Below are positions 6,287 through 7,681 of a stretch of 7,681 bases of DNA, one piece after another. Source of the DNA: Betaproteobacteria bacterium (GTDB lineage: Bacteria; Pseudomonadota; Gammaproteobacteria; Burkholderiales; SG8-39). Made by a program: the position numbers and the translations under genes. Positions within the stretch are counted from its first letter, which is position 1, and every line of letters begins with the position of its first letter. The notes under the pieces were generated by a model. That model saw nothing but the letters and a program-made list of their open reading frames with translations. It had not been told where the DNA came from and ran no database searches. The DNA lies in assembly GCA_947467405.1 (NCBI GenBank), contig CANIIN010000112.1, forward strand, positions 1 to 7,681, written 5' to 3'.

Positions 6287-6885
6287 TTGGCGGCTCCGGT
6301 TTCAGCTGCACGCTCCGCGGCGATGGCCTCGGCCAGTTCCAGTTCTGCGGGCTTGCTGTGCTCCCTGATGCCCGGGTCAGGCACCTTGCCCTGCAGGAAG
6401 GCGATGCGCTTGACCAGCTCGGACAGCCCCTGCAGGGACAACAGGGCAAAGCCCACCGGAATCAGCAGCTTGACCGGCCACAGGATCAGGCCGCCGGCAT
6501 TGGCCGACACTTCGCCGGACTGGAAGGAGTTGTAGAAGAAGGGCCAGGAGAGGTAGAGCATCAGCAGCGACATCGGCAGCAGGAACAGCACGGTGCCGAA
6601 AATGTCGATGCCGATCTGCACCCGGCGCGAGAAGCGGTGATAGACCACGTCGATCCGGACATGCTCCTGCTTGAGCAGGGTGTAGCCGCCGCTGAGCATG
6701 AACAGGGCCGCAAACATGTACCACTGCAGTTCGAGGTAGGCATTGGAGCTGGTGTCGAAGGCCTTGCGTACGGTCGCATTGACCGAGCTGACCAGTACGG
6801 CGCCGAGCACCAGCCAGTAGGCCAGCTTGCCGATGCGATCGTTGAGTCCGTCGATCAGGCGCGATAAGGCGAGCAGCGTGCGCAT
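6283..6885 (-). CDS. dctQ: TRAP transporter small permease subunit (DctQ family)
   Basis: A 200-residue membrane protein with four hydrophobic segments at about 20-38, 54-72, 91-113 and 133-155, the standard DctQ layout. The conserved LELQWYMFAALFMLSGGYTL stretch and the EHVRIDV motif (74-80), seen after the second helix in most DctQ proteins, support the call. The C-terminal 35 residues are polar and charged, probably cytosolic. DctQ binds DctM and forms the scaffold of the TRAP membrane domain. The start at 6885 is supported by a purine-rich AAAGGGGG Shine-Dalgarno 4 bases upstream. The stop codon overlaps the dctM start by the ATGA tetranucleotide (6283-6286), so the two are one transcription unit. 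It is divergent from glyA, with 212 bases between. Confidence 0.94.
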   Translation of the reverse strand: MRTLLALSRLIDGLNDRIGKLAYWLVLGAVLVSSVNATVRKAFDTSSNAYLELQWYMFAALFMLSGGYTLLKQEHVRIDVVYHRFSRRVQIGIDIFGTVLFLLPMSLLMLYLSWPFFYNSFQSGEVSANAGGLILWPVKLLIPVGFALLSLQGLSELVKRIAFLQGKVPDPGIREHSKPAELELAEAIAAERAAETGAAK

Positions 6886-6889
6886 GTTT

Positions 6890-6897
6890 CCCCCTTT
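6890..6897 (-). promoter_or_regulatory. Ribosome binding site of dctQ
   Basis: On the minus strand the bases before the start read AAAGGGGG then four bases then ATG (6885-6883). The G-run differs from the AGGAGG consensus but pairs well with anti-Shine-Dalgarno sequence, and it supports 6885 as the start. Confidence 0.65.
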
Positions 6898-6904
6898 GTT
6901 TTTG

Positions 6905-6929
6905 GTATCTGCCCCGGATTGTATCTGCC
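6905..6929 (-). promoter_or_regulatory. Candidate dctQM promoter with flanking direct repeats
   Basis: On the plus strand GTATCTGCC occurs at 6905-6913 and again at 6921-6929, 16 bases apart. On the minus strand the segment between and overlapping them includes TACAAT (6923-6918), a good -10 box for dctQM, with initiation expected near 6911, about 26 bases before the dctQ ATG. No convincing -35 lies 17 bases upstream, so an activator may be needed. The repeat is seen directly; its role as an operator is inference. Confidence 0.35.
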
Positions 6930-7057
6930 TGACCCGCGACCATGGCCCTTTGCAAGGCGCCCGGGCCGGGGTGTCGATGTCAGGGCTTGCTTATGCGGCA
7001 TGGGTTGCCAAATCGCGGGTCATGCCCCTGTCGGACGGGGCGGCGGCGGGCAGGCCG

Positions 7058-7073
7058 GGTGCTAAAATGCACC
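7058..7073 (+). promoter_or_regulatory. Candidate glyA extended -10 promoter inside an inverted repeat
   Basis: TGCTAAAAT (7060-7068) is an extended -10 element (TGn plus TAAAAT). No -35 is visible in the GC-rich bases upstream, which is compatible with an extended -10 promoter. Transcription would begin near 7075 with a leader of about 23 bases before the glyA ATG. The -10 hexamer is exactly the spacer of a dyad, GGTGC-TAAAAT-GCACC. No Shine-Dalgarno is obvious between here and 7098, and no room exists for a riboswitch downstream of this site. Confidence 0.45.
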
Positions 7074-7097
7074 ACTTTCCTTCCCACCGACACCGCC

Positions 7098-7681
7098 ATG
7101 TTTGCCAGAAGCAAAACCATTGCCCAGCAGGACCCCGATGTGTGGGCCGCCATCCAGGACGAGAACAAGCGTCAGGAAGACCACATCGAACTGATTGCGT
7201 CCGAAAACTACGTTTCGGCTGCCGTGCTTGAGGCGCAGGGTTCTCAGCTGACCAACAAGTATGCCGAGGGCTACCCGGGCAAGCGTTATTACGGCGGTTG
7301 CGAGCATGTGGACGTGGTCGAGCAGCTCGCCATCGACCGCGCCAAAAAACTGTTCGGTGCAGATGCCGCGAATGTGCAGCCGAATTCCGGCTCGCAGGCC
7401 AACCAGGCTGTCTTCATGGCCTTCCTCAAGCCGGGTGACACGATTCTCGGCATGAACCTGGCGATGGGGGGACACCTGACCCATGGCTCGCCGGTCAACA
7501 TGTCCGGCAAGTGGTTCAACGTCGTGCCCTACGGCCTCAACGACAAGGAAGAGATCGATTACGACGCGCTGGAGCAACTGGCCCGCGAGCACAAGCCCAA
7601 GCTGATCATTGCCGGCGCTTCGGCCTATGCGCTGCGCATCGACTTCGAGCGCTTCGCCAGGGTTGCGAAAGCGGTCGGTGC
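7098..7681 (+). CDS. glyA: Serine hydroxymethyltransferase GlyA (3' truncated)
   Basis: The frame opens at ATG 7098 and runs off the right edge after 194 complete codons of a protein that is about 417 aa. It aligns without gaps to E. coli GlyA from about residue 14 on: HIELIASENY at 29-38, the near-identical QGSQLTNKYAEGYPGKRYYG at 47-66 with Tyr55 and Tyr65, QPNSGSQAN at 94-102 with Ser99 at the PLP phosphate site, and GGHLTHG at 124-130 with His126, which stacks on PLP. The PLP-binding lysine (about 229 in E. coli) lies beyond the window. The enzyme is a cytosolic PLP protein that converts serine and tetrahydrofolate to glycine and 5,10-methylenetetrahydrofolate, the main source of one-carbon units. 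Position 123 is Met where E. coli has His, a variable site in the family as I remember it. ATG 7098 gives the standard length N-terminus, though no clear Shine-Dalgarno precedes it. Confidence 0.97.
   Translation, partial: MFARSKTIAQQDPDVWAAIQDENKRQEDHIELIASENYVSAAVLEAQGSQLTNKYAEGYPGKRYYGGCEHVDVVEQLAIDRAKKLFGADAANVQPNSGSQANQAVFMAFLKPGDTILGMNLAMGGHLTHGSPVNMSGKWFNVVPYGLNDKEEIDYDALEQLAREHKPKLIIAGASAYALRIDFERFARVAKAVG

Noticed and set aside
4638..6449. A 603-codon minus-strand frame overlapping dctM and dctQ in another phase
   Set aside because: Its translation is Arg/His/Pro-rich and soluble, while the alternative phases give clear DctM and DctQ membrane proteins with an ATGA junction.
6990..7020. 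A sigma-54 site for dctQM on the minus strand (TTGGCAACCCATGCCGC)
   Set aside because: The distance between the GG and GC dinucleotides is 11 and not the required 10, and the -12 element does not match TTGC.
7024..7040. CCCC/GGGG hairpin in the dctQ-glyA gap as a terminator
   Set aside because: The stem is interrupted, has no T-run on either strand, and both flanking genes diverge from this region, so no terminator is expected.
6886..7097. A glycine or other riboswitch ahead of glyA
   Set aside because: The likely transcript leader is only about 23 bases and no paired conserved riboswitch core is visible in the gap.
7464..7487. His-to-Met change at GlyA position 123 as an active-site loss
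   Set aside because: The PLP-stacking residue is His126, which is present; position 123 varies among bacterial GlyA proteins.

Overview
The window reads as ordinary chromosomal DNA of a GC-rich proteobacterium. The GlyA N-terminus, with its QPNSGSQANQAVF and IAGASAYALRIDFERF blocks, most resembles betaproteobacterial GlyA as I remember it. Rhodocyclales-like is a guess. No tRNA, rRNA, CRISPR array, transposase, integrase or phage gene is visible, and codon and base use look uniform, so nothing suggests recent transfer.

Layout, left to right. (1) The 3' part of pmbA/tldE on the + strand is cut by the left edge. (2) A 232-base gap holds three 13-bp tandem repeats over the pmbA stop, a possible 49-codon upstream ORF and a short perfect hairpin just before the next start. 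(3) A 581-aa TPR plus GT41 (O-GlcNAc-transferase-like) glycosyltransferase lies on the + strand. (4) A 198-base gap turns AT-rich and ends in a strong Shine-Dalgarno. (5) A TRAP-transporter periplasmic binding protein with a twin-arginine signal lies on the + strand. (6) A 36-bp perfect palindromic terminator sits between convergent genes. (7) On the - strand are the TRAP permease genes dctQ then dctM, overlapping by ATGA. (8) A divergent 212-base intergenic region has candidate promoters for dctQM and glyA. (9) The 5' part of glyA on the + strand is cut by the right edge.

Genes 5 to 7 together encode one complete tripartite TRAP transporter: soluble periplasmic receptor, small membrane subunit and large channel subunit. 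The receptor belongs to the type that binds 2-oxo acids or 2-hydroxy acids such as pyruvate and lactate. Its gene faces the permease genes tail-to-tail, so receptor and permease are made from separate transcripts that share one terminator. GlyA (serine/glycine and one-carbon metabolism), PmbA (TldD/TldE peptide processing) and the GT41 enzyme look like independent neighbours.

I found no strong case for an undescribed system. The items most worth a second look are the histone-like Lys/Ala/Pro tail on the binding protein beside an acidic tail on DctM, the orphan GT41 enzyme with its hairpin leader, and small repeats at the putative dctQM and glyA promoters.
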